DNA from: Halalkalirubrum salinum
GTDB lineage: Archaea; Halobacteriota; Halobacteria; Halobacteriales; Haloferacaceae
Direction: 5' to 3'
DNA: 44,395 nt
Assembly (NCBI RefSeq): GCF_005543295.1
Contig: NZ_SRSG01000057.1
Location: forward strand, 1 to 44,395
Shown here: piece by piece, positions 32,570 to 42,258 of the stretch
Layout: every line of letters begins with the position of its first letter
Position numbering within the stretch: the first letter of the stretch is position 1
Program-made: the position numbers and the translations under genes
Notes under the pieces: generated by a model
What the model saw: only the letters and a program-made list of their open reading frames with translations
Told to the model about the DNA's origin: nothing
The model's database searches: none

Positions 32570-33076
32570 ATGAGTACCGCTTTTCGAGCCGGGGTTACTG
32601 TTGTCGTGGTACTTATTGTCTCGATCGGTGCTGTGACTGCCGGCCCGTTTGCGATCGCGAGCCAAGAGATCGTTGTCGAGACGACGGATGGAGAACAACT
32701 CATTGTGGAGCCGGTTTTTGATGATACAGAAATCGAACTTCGGTATACCCACAGCGTCGAGCGATCGCTCGTAGTCGAGCGCTACGTCGTTAACGAGAGC
32801 GAACTCGTCAATACCGAAATCGTGTTCTCTTCGTATGGTGCTGGACTTCCCGCACAGGCAGACGTTACCCAAACCGACGACGGACAGTTTCGAGCGGAAC
32901 CGAACGTCCACCTCAAGGAGTTATACATCCAGCCGGGGTCATCAATCGCCGACCACGAACTCGAAATTAACGGCAATACCTACGAGCTCTCAGCGCACTC
33001 GGAAACAAAAACCGTACGCATATACGTTGTGGACCGAACAGTACCGATAGCGGTTACCATGATGGACGGAGCTTAA
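32570..33076 (+). CDS. DUF1850 family protein (TRAP-associated)
   Basis: 168 aa. An N-terminal membrane segment or signal (GVTVVVVLIVSIGAVTAGP) precedes a beta-rich domain with IELRYTHSVERSLVVERYVV, the DUF1850 hallmark, and later FSSYGAGLPAQA. The protein is typically encoded between the TAXI binding protein and the fused permease, as here (23 nt after TAXI, 4 nt before the permease). Role in transport is not established. Confidence 0.88.
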   Translation: MSTAFRAGVTVVVVLIVSIGAVTAGPFAIASQEIVVETTDGEQLIVEPVFDDTEIELRYTHSVERSLVVERYVVNESELVNTEIVFSSYGAGLPAQADVTQTDDGQFRAEPNVHLKELYIQPGSSIADHELEINGNTYELSAHSETKTVRIYVVDRTVPIAVTMMDGA

Positions 33077-33080
33077 TAGC

Positions 33081-35768
33081 ATGTCAACCGGGGACACATA
33101 CACTGATACCGACGAAGTCGACAGCGAACAACTGCTCGCAGAAATAGAAAAGAAACGGTCGCCTCGCGGCGTGCTCGCGGTTGCGATCGCGGTGATCGGC
33201 ATCATCTTTTCGCTTTTTCAAGTAATTATCGCCGCGCGAAGCACGACATGGCGGATCAACGTGCCGTTTCTCGATGTGCAGTACCAGGTGTTCTCACTGC
33301 AACCGCTGCAGGTCAATGCGGTCCACGTCGCCTTCGCACTCGTATTGGCGTTTTTATTGTTTCCCCCAACGTGGGGCGACGGCCCGATCTTCCGGCGCGG
33401 GGGCGTACTCGCCGATCGGATCGCCGAACGCGGAGGGAGTTCCGTCGAGCGGATTCTTGCTCGCATCCGTGGGGCAATTCGGTGGCTCGTCGTCGACACA
33501 ACCGGCTCGCGAATCACACCACTCGACTACGGATTCATTCTGCTAACGCTTTCGACGCCGCTGTACATGCTTCAGGAGTTCGATGAGATCCGTCGAATGC
33601 GCGCTCGCGGTATGCGGTTAGGTCGATCCATCGACGAGGTGTATCCGATCTTTGAACTCCCCGCAGCAGCAATTTCGGCGATCGGAATCCCGGTCACGGA
33701 GGTCCCCTACGCGATCATCATCGGGGCGATCGGTATCATCCTCGTGCTCGATGCGACCCGCCGTGCGCTTGGGGCGTTTCTCATGGCCATCGTGGCCGGA
33801 TTCATCGCCTACGCGCGGTGGGGATATCTTGTTCCCCGGGGAACGCCATACCTCGGGATCTTCTCCATCCCCGAACTCACGTGGTTCGAGATCATCCGTG
33901 ATCTGTGGTTTACCACCGTCGGAATTTTCGGAACACCAGTCTCAGTGAGCGTCCGATTCATCTATATTTTCATCCTCTTTGGGGCGTTCTTAGAGATGTC
34001 TGGTTCTGGGAAGTGGTTTATTGACTTTGCGTACTCACTAACAGGCTCACGCCGCGGCGGGCCCGCAAAGGCATCGGTCGTCTCCTCTGGCTTTATGGGA
34101 ATGCTTTCTGGATCGTCGATCGCGAACACCGTCACCACCGGCGCATTTACGATTCCGCTTATGAAACGATCGGGCTACTCCCCTGAGTTCTCCGGGGCAG
34201 TCGAGTCCTCGGCGTCCTCGGGCGGGCAAATCCTCCCGCCAGTCATGGGTGCCGCAGCGTTCCTCATTGTCGAGTTCACCGGCACTGCGTACAATGATGT
34301 GGTCGTTGCTGCAGCCGTTCCGGCGATCGCATTCTTTTTCGGAATGTGGGTGATGGTGCACTTCGAGGCGGGCCGACACGGTATTGGCGGCCTTGATCGA
34401 TCCGAACTCGATTCGCCAATAGCCCTCCTGAAAACCGGCTGGTTCTACTTGCTGCCGATCGCCCTCCTGTTGTATTACCTCGTTGGGCTTCGCTTATCTG
34501 TCGGTCGATCTGGGTGGTACACGATCGTCGCGGTCGTCGGCCTCATCGCGTTCATTACGGCATACAACGAGCGCACGAAAATTCCGTTGGTCGCATCGAT
34601 TGCCGCTGTGACCGCACTACAGGCAGCCGCGTACGCGACCGTCGGCGTCGGCGTGCTTGCGGCGATTACCGGCGATACAGGAACCGCACTTCCCATCACA
34701 GAAGCTGCTCGATCAGCTATTGGGAGCCTCGATCTGATCGTCCTTGGGGTCAGCCTCATCGGAGTTGCGGCGACCGTTCGTCAGGATGCGCCGCTGTTAC
34801 AGTTCGACGACGCAGTCACGGATGCGGCCAATTCGACGGCCGATCGGCTCGGTCGATCGTCGCTGGCGTCGAATAAAGTATACCAGTTCCTCCTGTTCAA
34901 CCTCAAGTCGCTCGAATCGGGCGCGAAAACCGCTGTCACGGTCGTCATCGCGGTCGCTGCGGCTGGCGTGATCCCCGGCGTTATCAGCGTGAGCGGGCTC
35001 GGCCCGAACCTCACGTCGCTTATCCTCACAGTGAGTGGTCAGTCGCTCGTAGTGATGCTGCTCTTAGCTGGCGTCTCAGCGATCGTTATGGGCCTTGGTA
35101 TGCCGACGACTGTGATGTACATCCTTCTCGTGTCGATGCTCGGCAGCGCCTTAGAGGAGTTCGGCGTGGCGATCCTCGCCGCACACCTGTTCATCCTCTA
35201 CTTCGGGCTGATGGCCGACGTGACTCCGCCAGTCGCGGTTGCGGCCTACGCCGCCGCTGGCGTCGCAAAGGCCGACGAATTCCAGACAGGCGTGACTGCG
35301 TTCCTCCTGTCGTTGAACAAAATAATGGTGCCTTTTGCGTTCATTTTCGCCCCCGGCGTGCTTTTGTTACGATACGTCGACGGTGAGTGGACCGTCATCG
35401 GGCTCTCCGATATGCTGGATATCGGCTTCTTTATCCCCGAGGTACTGATTCCGATTATCGGCGTCTTTGCGGGGGTCTGGGCGCTCAGCATTACGATCAT
35501 CGGCTACTACGACAGCGAAGTCTCAGGGATCGATCGGGCGCTGTTTTCTGTCGCGTCGATCTTGCTCATGGTACCGGCGCTCATCCTGTTGCCGACCCAG
35601 ACCACACTCGGGGTCGCTGGGGTTGATGTTGCGTTGAACACGCTTACATCCGATCTTGTTCTCCGGGGGGTTGGCGGAGCTCTGTTGGTCGCACTGATCG
35701 TGCGGAACCGGGGCCAAACGGCGACCGCGGGGTCGACGACTGACGATCGAGCGGTCGGGACGGAGTAG
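33081..35768 (+). CDS. TRAP transporter fused permease (DctQ-DctM)
   Basis: 895 aa, the large membrane subunit of a TAXI-type TRAP importer, driven by an ion gradient and not by ATP. The N-terminal 230 residues supply the DctQ-like segments, and the remainder is the DctM-like unit. Diagnostic segments are SGSSIANTVTTGAFTIPLMKRSGYSPEFSGAVESSASSGGQILPPVMGAAAF and GLGMPTTVMYI with FGLMADVTPPVAVAAYAAAGVA. The C-terminus adds several further membrane segments and a short acidic tail. It takes solute from the TAXI lipoprotein. Confidence 0.94.
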   Translation: MSTGDTYTDTDEVDSEQLLAEIEKKRSPRGVLAVAIAVIGIIFSLFQVIIAARSTTWRINVPFLDVQYQVFSLQPLQVNAVHVAFALVLAFLLFPPTWGDGPIFRRGGVLADRIAERGGSSVERILARIRGAIRWLVVDTTGSRITPLDYGFILLTLSTPLYMLQEFDEIRRMRARGMRLGRSIDEVYPIFELPAAAISAIGIPVTEVPYAIIIGAIGIILVLDATRRALGAFLMAIVAGFIAYARWGYLVPRGTPYLGIFSIPELTWFEIIRDLWFTTVGIFGTPVSVSVRFIYIFILFGAFLEMSGSGKWFIDFAYSLTGSRRGGPAKASVVSSGFMGMLSGSSIANTVTTGAFTIPLMKRSGYSPEFSGAVESSASSGGQILPPVMGAAAFLIVEFTGTAYNDVVVAAAVPAIAFFFGMWVMVHFEAGRHGIGGLDRSELDSPIALLKTGWFYLLPIALLLYYLVGLRLSVGRSGWYTIVAVVGLIAFITAYNERTKIPLVASIAAVTALQAAAYATVGVGVLAAITGDTGTALPITEAARSAIGSLDLIVLGVSLIGVAATVRQDAPLLQFDDAVTDAANSTADRLGRSSLASNKVYQFLLFNLKSLESGAKTAVTVVIAVAAAGVIPGVISVSGLGPNLTSLILTVSGQSLVVMLLLAGVSAIVMGLGMPTTVMYILLVSMLGSALEEFGVAILAAHLFILYFGLMADVTPPVAVAAYAAAGVAKADEFQTGVTAFLLSLNKIMVPFAFIFAPGVLLLRYVDGEWTVIGLSDMLDIGFFIPEVLIPIIGVFAGVWALSITIIGYYDSEVSGIDRALFSVASILLMVPALILLPTQTTLGVAGVDVALNTLTSDLVLRGVGGALLVALIVRNRGQTATAGSTTDDRAVGTE

Positions 35769-35842
35769 TCGCCGACCATCGGTCTCAACGCTCCTCAGTT
35801 TGTTCCCGTAACGTTCATGCGATCGCCACCCAACCGCCACGC

Positions 35843-36379
35843 ATGAATGTCGCAGCCGAAACACGATCGGCCGTCGAAAGCGCGCCGTTTCTGCACCGCG
35901 CGCTCAGGGCAGGAGTTGTGAACTACACCGCAGCCGCAGAGGTTCTCGATATCGACGGCGAATCAGAGGCGATCGCCGCTGCCCTCAGACGGTACGCAGC
36001 CGAACTCGATCCAATTGAACCGGACGAACGGTCCGTGACCGTTCGGATGCAGCGCGGAGTTTCGGTTGTTGATGCCGATCGTGACGAAGAATCCGAAGTC
36101 TCAGCGGACGCAACGCTTTGGGCGGTCGCTGGCACCGTCATCGATTCCTCTGGCGGAGACGCAACTGCGCTTGTGTGCACGGGTGCGATCGATTCAGCGC
36201 TCTTTGCAACGATCTTCTCGCGGCTCCACACAGCAGCGATCGAACCGATCGCGGCTGGCTTCGCGCATGCAGACACAACCGAAGCCACCGATGGGACCGC
36301 TGTCGTTGTGGTTGGGCGTCGGGAGGCGATCGATACGCTTCGACTCATCGAATCTGCGGCAGAAACCCACCAAACCTGA
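35843..36379 (+). CDS. Conserved haloarchaeal protein upstream of cysS
   Basis: 178 aa cytoplasmic protein, about half alpha and half beta. The N-terminus is an HTH-like helical unit (SAPFLHRALRAGVVNYTAAAEVLDIDGE). The middle contains SVTVRMQRGVSVVDAD, and the C-terminal part (ALVCTGAIDSALFATIFSRL through DGTAVVVVGRREAIDTLRLIE) resembles an ACT-like ligand-binding fold. I do not recognise a named family with confidence. It lies 82 nt upstream of cysS on the same strand. Confidence 0.75.
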   Translation: MNVAAETRSAVESAPFLHRALRAGVVNYTAAAEVLDIDGESEAIAAALRRYAAELDPIEPDERSVTVRMQRGVSVVDADRDEESEVSADATLWAVAGTVIDSSGGDATALVCTGAIDSALFATIFSRLHTAAIEPIAAGFAHADTTEATDGTAVVVVGRREAIDTLRLIESAAETHQT

Positions 36380-36461
36380 CCGAACGCACCTGGCGGCTGT
36401 GGTTGATCGAATCGACGAGAGACCGACGATTTATTCGGGATGCGGGCAGTACCGCTGGCTG

Positions 36462-37943
36462 ATGACGCAGTCCGTGACCAATACCCTGACGGGAGAACGC
36501 GAAGCCTTTGAGCCGGTAACTGACGACGCCGTATTGCTCTACGTCTGCGGACTGACGGTCTCGGATTACGCACACCTTGGTCACGCGCGGGTGTGGGTTC
36601 ACGCGGACGTGATGCACCGCTGGCTGGAGCACGAAGGCTATGACGTGACCCACGTGGAGAATTTTACTGACGTAAACGAGAAGATCGCCGCCCGCGCCGG
36701 CGAGGACGGCCTCGGCGAGACCGAAGCCGAGGTGGCAACCCACTTCACTGGGGCGACGATCGATGACATGCGTGGGCTCAACCTCAAGCGTGCCTCAGTG
36801 TATCCGCGGGTCTCAGAACACATCCCCGAAATTATCGAACTGATCCAAACGCTCGTCGATCGCGGCTACGCCTACGAGTCCAACGGCTCAGTCTACTTCG
36901 ATGTGACACAGTTCGATGCCTACGGGAATCTCTCGAATCAACAGGTCGAAGAACTCAAAGCCCAGGGAGAGCCAGACGAACGATCGGAAAAACGCAATCC
37001 AGCTGACTTCGCACTGTGGAAGGCTGGCGGCGTCTCACCCGATGCGATCCGCGAGCACGCGAAACATGACCACGGAGACGAACTTCCGACTGGAGAAATC
37101 TGGGACTCTCCCTGGAGTGAAGGCCGTCCAGGATGGCATATCGAGTGTTCGGCAATGTCGATGACGCACCTGGGCGAGACGATCGACATTCACGTCGGCG
37201 GTCACGACCTCGTCTTCCCGCATCACGAAAACGAGATCGCCCAGAGCGAGGCTGCGACCGGCAAGCAGTTCGCAAAGTATTGGTTGCACACCGGATTACT
37301 CGAAACGAAGGGCGAAAAGATGAGCTCCAGCCTCGGAAACTTCTTCACGGTCTCCGCGGCGCTCGAGGAGTTCGGTCCGAACGTCCTGCGAGCGTTTTAT
37401 CTCTCAACGGAGTACGGCTCAAAACAAACGTTCTCGATCGATGCAATGACCGAGGCAGAGGCGCGGTGGAAACGCCTCGAACGGGGGTACGAGGCTGCCC
37501 GTGAGGCACTCGATTCGGTTGATGCCCGAACAAAGGCTACCGACGAGACGCTACGGACTGCTGTCGAAGAGACACAATCGGACTTCCAGACAGCAATGTC
37601 CGATGACTTCAATGTGCGCGAGGCGATCGCGTCGCTACTCGAATTGACGACAGCGATTAATCGTCACGTCGACGAGAGCGACGCATACGATTACCGTGGG
37701 CTCAAGCGCGCTGTTGAGACGATCGAAACGCTGGGTGGAGCTGTCTTTGGGTTTCAGTTTGATCGCGTCACGGATGGCGACGTCTCGATCGTCGATGATC
37801 TCGTTGAACTCGTTTTAACAGTCAGAGAACAAGAACGGGAGGCCGGTAATTACGATCGCGCCGATGAACTGCGCGACTCGCTGTCAGACCTTGGCGTCGA
37901 GGTTCAAGACAGCGCGGACGGCCCGACATACCGACTCCCGTGA
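36462..37943 (+). CDS. cysS: Cysteinyl-tRNA synthetase
   Basis: 493 aa class I aminoacyl-tRNA synthetase that attaches Cys to tRNA-Cys. HIGH-type motif HLGHAR is at about 38-43 and KMSSS at about 286. The zinc site is formed by Cys in LYVCGLT, Cys in HIECSAM, and His/Glu in FPHHENE. The C-terminal helical domain ends with REQEREAGNYDRADELRDSLSDLGVEVQDS. The frame is open from 36066, but the ATG at 36462 gives the standard N-terminus and clears the upstream gene. Confidence 0.96.
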   Translation: MTQSVTNTLTGEREAFEPVTDDAVLLYVCGLTVSDYAHLGHARVWVHADVMHRWLEHEGYDVTHVENFTDVNEKIAARAGEDGLGETEAEVATHFTGATIDDMRGLNLKRASVYPRVSEHIPEIIELIQTLVDRGYAYESNGSVYFDVTQFDAYGNLSNQQVEELKAQGEPDERSEKRNPADFALWKAGGVSPDAIREHAKHDHGDELPTGEIWDSPWSEGRPGWHIECSAMSMTHLGETIDIHVGGHDLVFPHHENEIAQSEAATGKQFAKYWLHTGLLETKGEKMSSSLGNFFTVSAALEEFGPNVLRAFYLSTEYGSKQTFSIDAMTEAEARWKRLERGYEAAREALDSVDARTKATDETLRTAVEETQSDFQTAMSDDFNVREAIASLLELTTAINRHVDESDAYDYRGLKRAVETIETLGGAVFGFQFDRVTDGDVSIVDDLVELVLTVREQEREAGNYDRADELRDSLSDLGVEVQDSADGPTYRLP

Positions 37944-37968
37944 TCCGGCTGCAGCGTGGAATTCCTCG

Positions 37969-38253
37969 CTACGTTGTAAACAGTTCGGTGGTGGATGGAA
38001 TTTCAAATAACCCAAACCGGACGCCGGCATCGAGCCAGCCGTAGCCATACGAAAACGACGCGAGCGCGTTTACCGGATCGCCGCTCGATCGAAAGTGTCT
38101 CCCATCTTCAAGATACGACTCGGCCATCTCTCGACAGTCTGCCGCCGCGTCTCCGAGTGGTGTTCCCGAGGGAGCGACTGCGCTCGCCTGCGTCAGTGCG
38201 TCCGCAAGCATTGTCTCGTAGCGATCGGTCTTCTCGTCAAGTTCAGCGGGCAT
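37969..38253 (-). CDS. DUF357 family protein
   Basis: 94 aa helical protein. KTDRYETMLADALTQA, then MAESYLEDGRHFRSSGDPVNALASFSYGYGWLDAGVRFGLF, is the DUF357 signature (a TPR-like pair of helices). Function unknown. It converges on cysS, with 25 nt between the two stop codons. Confidence 0.88.
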   Translation of the reverse strand: MPAELDEKTDRYETMLADALTQASAVAPSGTPLGDAAADCREMAESYLEDGRHFRSSGDPVNALASFSYGYGWLDAGVRFGLFEIPSTTELFTT

Positions 38254-38367
38254 ACCTCACAGTAGCCACGGCGATCCAAAGGGAATATCGATTGGAAGAC
38301 GCTCCATAGAGAGTTGGCTAAGCGTCTCTGAATTCACCCGCTGGACTTCAAGATAGAACAAAGAATA

Positions 38368-38419
38368 CTCAAATAACTAAGAAAACGACATATCTCAAAT
38401 AATTAAGAAAACGACATAT
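38368..38419. repeat. 26-bp direct tandem duplication at the pilC-like stop codon
   Basis: CTCAAATAACTAAGAAAACG plus ACATAT (38368-38393) is repeated at 38394-38419 with one change (AACTAAG to AATTAAG). The second copy contains the stop codon and last codons of the PilC-like gene; the first lies just beyond it. It looks like a recent local duplication. Confidence 0.85.
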
Positions 38420-40446
38420 GTGCACACAAGCATAATTGTAGCATGTTTTGTGCCAGAGCGAATACTCCCTTCTCCTAATTGCCCCGCGATGAGGCCCGAA
38501 CAAATCGCCTGAATCGAGGAGACGTGATAGAATATTGTCAGGTACGACTCCGTATTCACATCCCCGAATGAGGGAGTGATCCCCACGCCAGTGGGCAGAT
38601 CAGATCCACCACTTAACGAACTCGATGCGCTTTCGACTGCAGGGATGAACGAAAGTGATAGCGTCGCAATAATCCCCAAGAAGACTAAAAACGAAATGTA
38701 AATTACCAGTAGATACGTCAGCATCTCCTGACGGCGCTCAGCTTCAAGCCGTTCTTTGGCTCTCGCTTGATCGGCGGCGATAGATACAACTGGGCCGATA
38801 TCACCGCTTGTCTCCATTGCGTTGCCAACGAGAGCCACAACCCGCGTCACCGCTGGCGAATTCGATCGGTGGTCGAGTCGATCAAGCGCAGATTTGATAT
38901 CCAAGCCCCACTGGATGTCATTCCACGTTTTTTGTAGCGCCGATTGAAGCGTTCCCAGGTCGCTGTGAGCGACACGTCGAAAGCTCTTGAGAATAGTCAT
39001 TCCGGCGTTGTTCGCGCTCGCGAGCCGATCGAGAAAATCAGGGATATCTGCCTCAAGCCGCTTGCGCTGCCGCTGTTTAATTTCGTATGTAATAGTGTAT
39101 ACTGCAAGGACCAGAATGCTCGCCTCAACGAGTGGCTGGTCAACCGCTGTAATGATCTCAAGCGATGACCACGTCAATGAATCTATATTTAACACCACCC
39201 ATAGAATCCCGATTGGCACGGTGAAAATTGTGGTCGTTAATGGGTGTCGTACGATTGTCTCCCCTGGCTGTCGGGCCAATTGAATAATGCGGATAATCGA
39301 ATCATATGCAGCCAGTTGTGCTCTCGCGTCAGCCCACCTTTCAGTACCGCTGCTAGTGTTTTGACTCCGTCTGTCAGCCGGGTTCTGTTCTCGTTTACGG
39401 GTAGAGTGAACCTCCATCGACTGGGTCACGCTGTCGACGTAGACCGCAAACGCGAGGGTGCCAAGCGGGATTCCGATGTATCCGATGGCGCGAACCAACG
39501 AGAGTGTATCCTCAAGGACAAGTCCAATCACTACAAGAATCGTAATAAGAAACAGCGGTCCAGCAACGAGCACAGTCACGTAGGCTTCCGCGAACGTCGA
39601 GAGTAAGTCCAAGTACTGTCGCTGCTGGGAGGCAGCCTCTTTTCGGTATGTTTCGTATTGCTGATAGAGAAATTCAGATAGGTTCCGACCACTGGCTAGC
39701 ACACTCGCGAGGTTATCTGCAAATTCTTCCATGTTTTCGGAAGGCGTGTACTGGGCCATGTTTTCTAATGCAGTGATCACGTCCGTTCCAAAGAGATTCA
39801 TATCCGCCACGACAATAGCCAGTTCGTTTGCAGCCTCCCCGTAGACATCACGATGTTCGGCCAGTATCTCTAGTACCTTCGGAATTGACATTCCACTTCT
39901 TGAGAGCGCATAAATAAACGCGACAGTTTGTGGGAGCGTCGCTTCGATCTCTGTGCTGCGAGCGTATGCCCGTTGGTCAAGCAGTTCCCACCGCAAGAAG
40001 TACGTTCCCGCAGCCAATACCGTTGCCCCCAGCGCACTCGCGAATACAAACAGGCCAAATAGCGATCGAGGCCGAAGCGAAGACAGTTGAAGATATGCAA
40101 TCGCGGGTGCGAACAGATCAGGAACTGCCGCAGCGAGCGGTTCGCCACCAAACTCCAACACCCAGAACACGCCGGCAGCGGCGTATACTCCAATGATACT
40201 TCCTGCAACACCAAGAATTACAGAAAAAAATAGCGTCTTCACGATGTACACATCGTGAGCGGTATCCACATGTGCGGCTCTCATCCGAAGCTGTTTATTT
40301 TGCTTGTGTGACCCCGATCGAACCTGATCGCCAAATACTGCAAGTGAGAATCGAGTCAGGAGCAGGTTCGCTTGATCGTGCATCGCTGGAACAATTAACA
40401 TACCGCATAACCCGAGTGCAAATACAAGTGGGATATATCGGATCAT
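38395..40446 (-). CDS. Type II/IV pilus secretion system F-family membrane protein (PilC-like)
   Basis: 683 aa inner-membrane platform protein. Two T2SS-F domains are visible, each a cytoplasmic helical bundle followed by membrane segments. The first is around IEATLPQTVAFIYALSRSGMSIPKVLEILAEHRDVYGE, the second around LEADIPDFLDRLASANNAGMTILKSFRRVAHSDLG. Such proteins anchor the assembly ATPase and build type IV pilus-like filaments. It follows the ATPase gene after only 3 nt. Base composition is visibly more AT-rich than the neighbours, which may signal transfer. Confidence 0.88.
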   Translation of the reverse strand: MIRYIPLVFALGLCGMLIVPAMHDQANLLLTRFSLAVFGDQVRSGSHKQNKQLRMRAAHVDTAHDVYIVKTLFFSVILGVAGSIIGVYAAAGVFWVLEFGGEPLAAAVPDLFAPAIAYLQLSSLRPRSLFGLFVFASALGATVLAAGTYFLRWELLDQRAYARSTEIEATLPQTVAFIYALSRSGMSIPKVLEILAEHRDVYGEAANELAIVVADMNLFGTDVITALENMAQYTPSENMEEFADNLASVLASGRNLSEFLYQQYETYRKEAASQQRQYLDLLSTFAEAYVTVLVAGPLFLITILVVIGLVLEDTLSLVRAIGYIGIPLGTLAFAVYVDSVTQSMEVHSTRKREQNPADRRSQNTSSGTERWADARAQLAAYDSIIRIIQLARQPGETIVRHPLTTTIFTVPIGILWVVLNIDSLTWSSLEIITAVDQPLVEASILVLAVYTITYEIKQRQRKRLEADIPDFLDRLASANNAGMTILKSFRRVAHSDLGTLQSALQKTWNDIQWGLDIKSALDRLDHRSNSPAVTRVVALVGNAMETSGDIGPVVSIAADQARAKERLEAERRQEMLTYLLVIYISFLVFLGIIATLSLSFIPAVESASSSLSGGSDLPTGVGITPSFGDVNTESYLTIFYHVSSIQAICSGLIAGQLGEGSIRSGTKHATIMLVCTYVVFLII

Positions 40447-40449
40447 CGA

Positions 40450-42099
40450 TCAGTCGGCCGTTGAAGAGGCTACCTCAACGTCAACGTCTGATTCAGTAAT
40501 TTGGGCCTGGATTCCTTCGGGATCCGCATAGTATTCGTTAATTAAGGCGGTAAAACGCTTGTAATCTGTGATCCCTTGTTTGCGGAGGAATCGGAGAAAC
40601 CGCTGTCGATTCCGGATCTCAGTGAGTAGTTTTGCCCGTGACCAGCCTCGTTCGTCTTGAATCTCATTTAAAATGAGACTATCGTTGCTCCGGAATTCGT
40701 CAGTTGCAGCGATCCACTGGTAGGCGGCCGAGTAGTCTAACTCGCCTGTCCGCTGGTCGATACCCCCAATTTCACCGATCGTCTTCGCCCGTCGAACACG
40801 CTTTTCACCCGATCGAGTAAGTGTCTGTACCGATAATAGATCGAGCGATTGCACCATCGGTCGGGGAACGTTGATTGGTTCGTTTTCGAGTCGGTTAATG
40901 ACCGTTTCAATCGAGTCCGCGTGCATCGTCGAAAATGTCGTGTGCCCCGTGTTCATTGCCTGGAATAACGTCACTGCTTCTTCGCCACGAACCTCGCCAA
41001 CGATGATGTACTCAGGACGATGTCGCAGCGCCGACCGTAAGAGATCGTACATATCGATGTCCGAACCCTCTTCACGGCGTTCGCGAGTCACACTCGAAAG
41101 CCAGTTGTCGTGATACAACGAGAGTTCGCGAGTGTCCTCGATGGTGAGAACTTTCGATCGCGGCGGAATGAACATCGATACCGCGTTCATCGACGTCGTC
41201 TTCCCAGACGCTGTACCACCGGCAAAAATGAGGCTCTTGTTGTGTTCAATACAGAGCCAAAAATACGCCATCTGTTCGACACTGAACGTACCATTTTCGA
41301 TGAGATCGATCGGGGTGAGTGGTTTCTCGGCATACTGTCTGATGGTGAACGCTGATCCACGCGGCGTCACTTCGCGTCCGAGCGCAATTTCGGCCCGCGA
41401 ACCGTCAGGCAGTGTTGCCTCAACCATTGGATCGCCGACACTGATGTGCTGGCCGGAACGTTGGGCCAACCGAATAACGTAGTTATCGAGTTCCGCCTCT
41501 TCGAACCTGATGTTCGTCTCAATGTCTGTGTACTCGTCGTGGTACACAAAGACCGGAAGATCGTAGCCGTCACACGAGATATCTTCGATGTGGCTATCTG
41601 ACAACAGCGGATCAATCTTGCCGTAGCCGCGAAAGTCTCGCAAGAGGTAGTACAATAGCGAATAAAACGTCCGCATATCAATCTCGAGACCATACGTCTG
41701 CAGCAGTGACGCAAGTTCAGATTTTATTGTCGCTTCGGCAGTATCTGGATCAACGTCACGGAACAACAACGGGTCTCGGATATCTTTGCGAACCCGATCA
41801 AGCAGATCTGACTGGAACTGATCCAAGTCTGGCTCGACAGCATAGTAGTATCGTTCGTTCGCTTCGGAGTCATGAGTGACCACGACGTACACATATGGGG
41901 CGTTCACCCAGTAGCGATCGATTTCGGTTTCAGTGTCTGGAATCGGGATTGACGATACCGGGCCATCGCGGACTGGATCGAATGGTGACACAGTGATATC
42001 AGACTTAACAACCACGGTAACAAATCGTGAAATAGCTGTCGCCGCCTGTTGGACCCGCTCTGACAGCGCCGTTGACAACTCAGATGTCTCCTGTGACAC
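40450..42099 (-). CDS. Type II/IV secretion system ATPase (PilB/VirB11-like)
   Basis: 549 aa assembly ATPase. Walker A GGTASGKTTS is at about residue 295, followed by LTIEDTRELSL, the Walker-B-like YIIVGEVRGEEA and the His box NTGHTTFSTMHADS. The N-terminal half (LLRDFRGYGKIDPLLSDSHIEDISCDG) is typical of archaeal PilB/GspE2. I set the start at the GTG at 42099 (SQETSELSTALSERV). A GGGGGGAGG ribosome binding site lies 8 nt upstream, with a TATA box about 50 nt upstream of the start. The frame continues to 42243, but that part is the divergent promoter region. Confidence 0.88.
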   Translation of the reverse strand: MSQETSELSTALSERVQQAATAISRFVTVVVKSDITVSPFDPVRDGPVSSIPIPDTETEIDRYWVNAPYVYVVVTHDSEANERYYYAVEPDLDQFQSDLLDRVRKDIRDPLLFRDVDPDTAEATIKSELASLLQTYGLEIDMRTFYSLLYYLLRDFRGYGKIDPLLSDSHIEDISCDGYDLPVFVYHDEYTDIETNIRFEEAELDNYVIRLAQRSGQHISVGDPMVEATLPDGSRAEIALGREVTPRGSAFTIRQYAEKPLTPIDLIENGTFSVEQMAYFWLCIEHNKSLIFAGGTASGKTTSMNAVSMFIPPRSKVLTIEDTRELSLYHDNWLSSVTRERREEGSDIDMYDLLRSALRHRPEYIIVGEVRGEEAVTLFQAMNTGHTTFSTMHADSIETVINRLENEPINVPRPMVQSLDLLSVQTLTRSGEKRVRRAKTIGEIGGIDQRTGELDYSAAYQWIAATDEFRSNDSLILNEIQDERGWSRAKLLTEIRNRQRFLRFLRKQGITDYKRFTALINEYYADPEGIQAQITESDVDVEVASSTAD

Positions 42100-42107
42100 A
42101 GTACAGT

Positions 42108-42157
42108 CCTCCCCCCTAGGGATTATATTATCTGTAACAAGTGAGCATATATAAATA
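42108..42157 (-). promoter_or_regulatory. Promoter and ribosome binding site of the PilB-like gene
   Basis: On the minus strand: ATTTATATATG (42146-42156) as TATA box, then a leader of roughly 27 nt with GGGGGGAGG at 42108-42116, then GTG at 42099. The pair of signals fixes the start and shows this mRNA has a true leader. Confidence 0.6.
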
Positions 42158-42258
42158 CCGCCGTCAGATAAGGTACCAATTACTGGCCGACCAACCGAGA
42201 TGGTTCCGATAGTGGGCGTTACGTTCATACCAGAGAAACCCAAAGGTGTGATTGTCTA

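Noticed and set aside
36066-36461. N-terminal extension of CysS
   Set aside because: It overlaps the upstream conserved gene, and the cysteinyl-tRNA synthetase family starts at about 36462.
38254-38367. tRNA or small RNA between DUF357 and the pilus module
   Set aside because: No cloverleaf arms or T-loop sequence could be found; the stretch shows nothing but AT-rich DNA before the 26-bp duplication.
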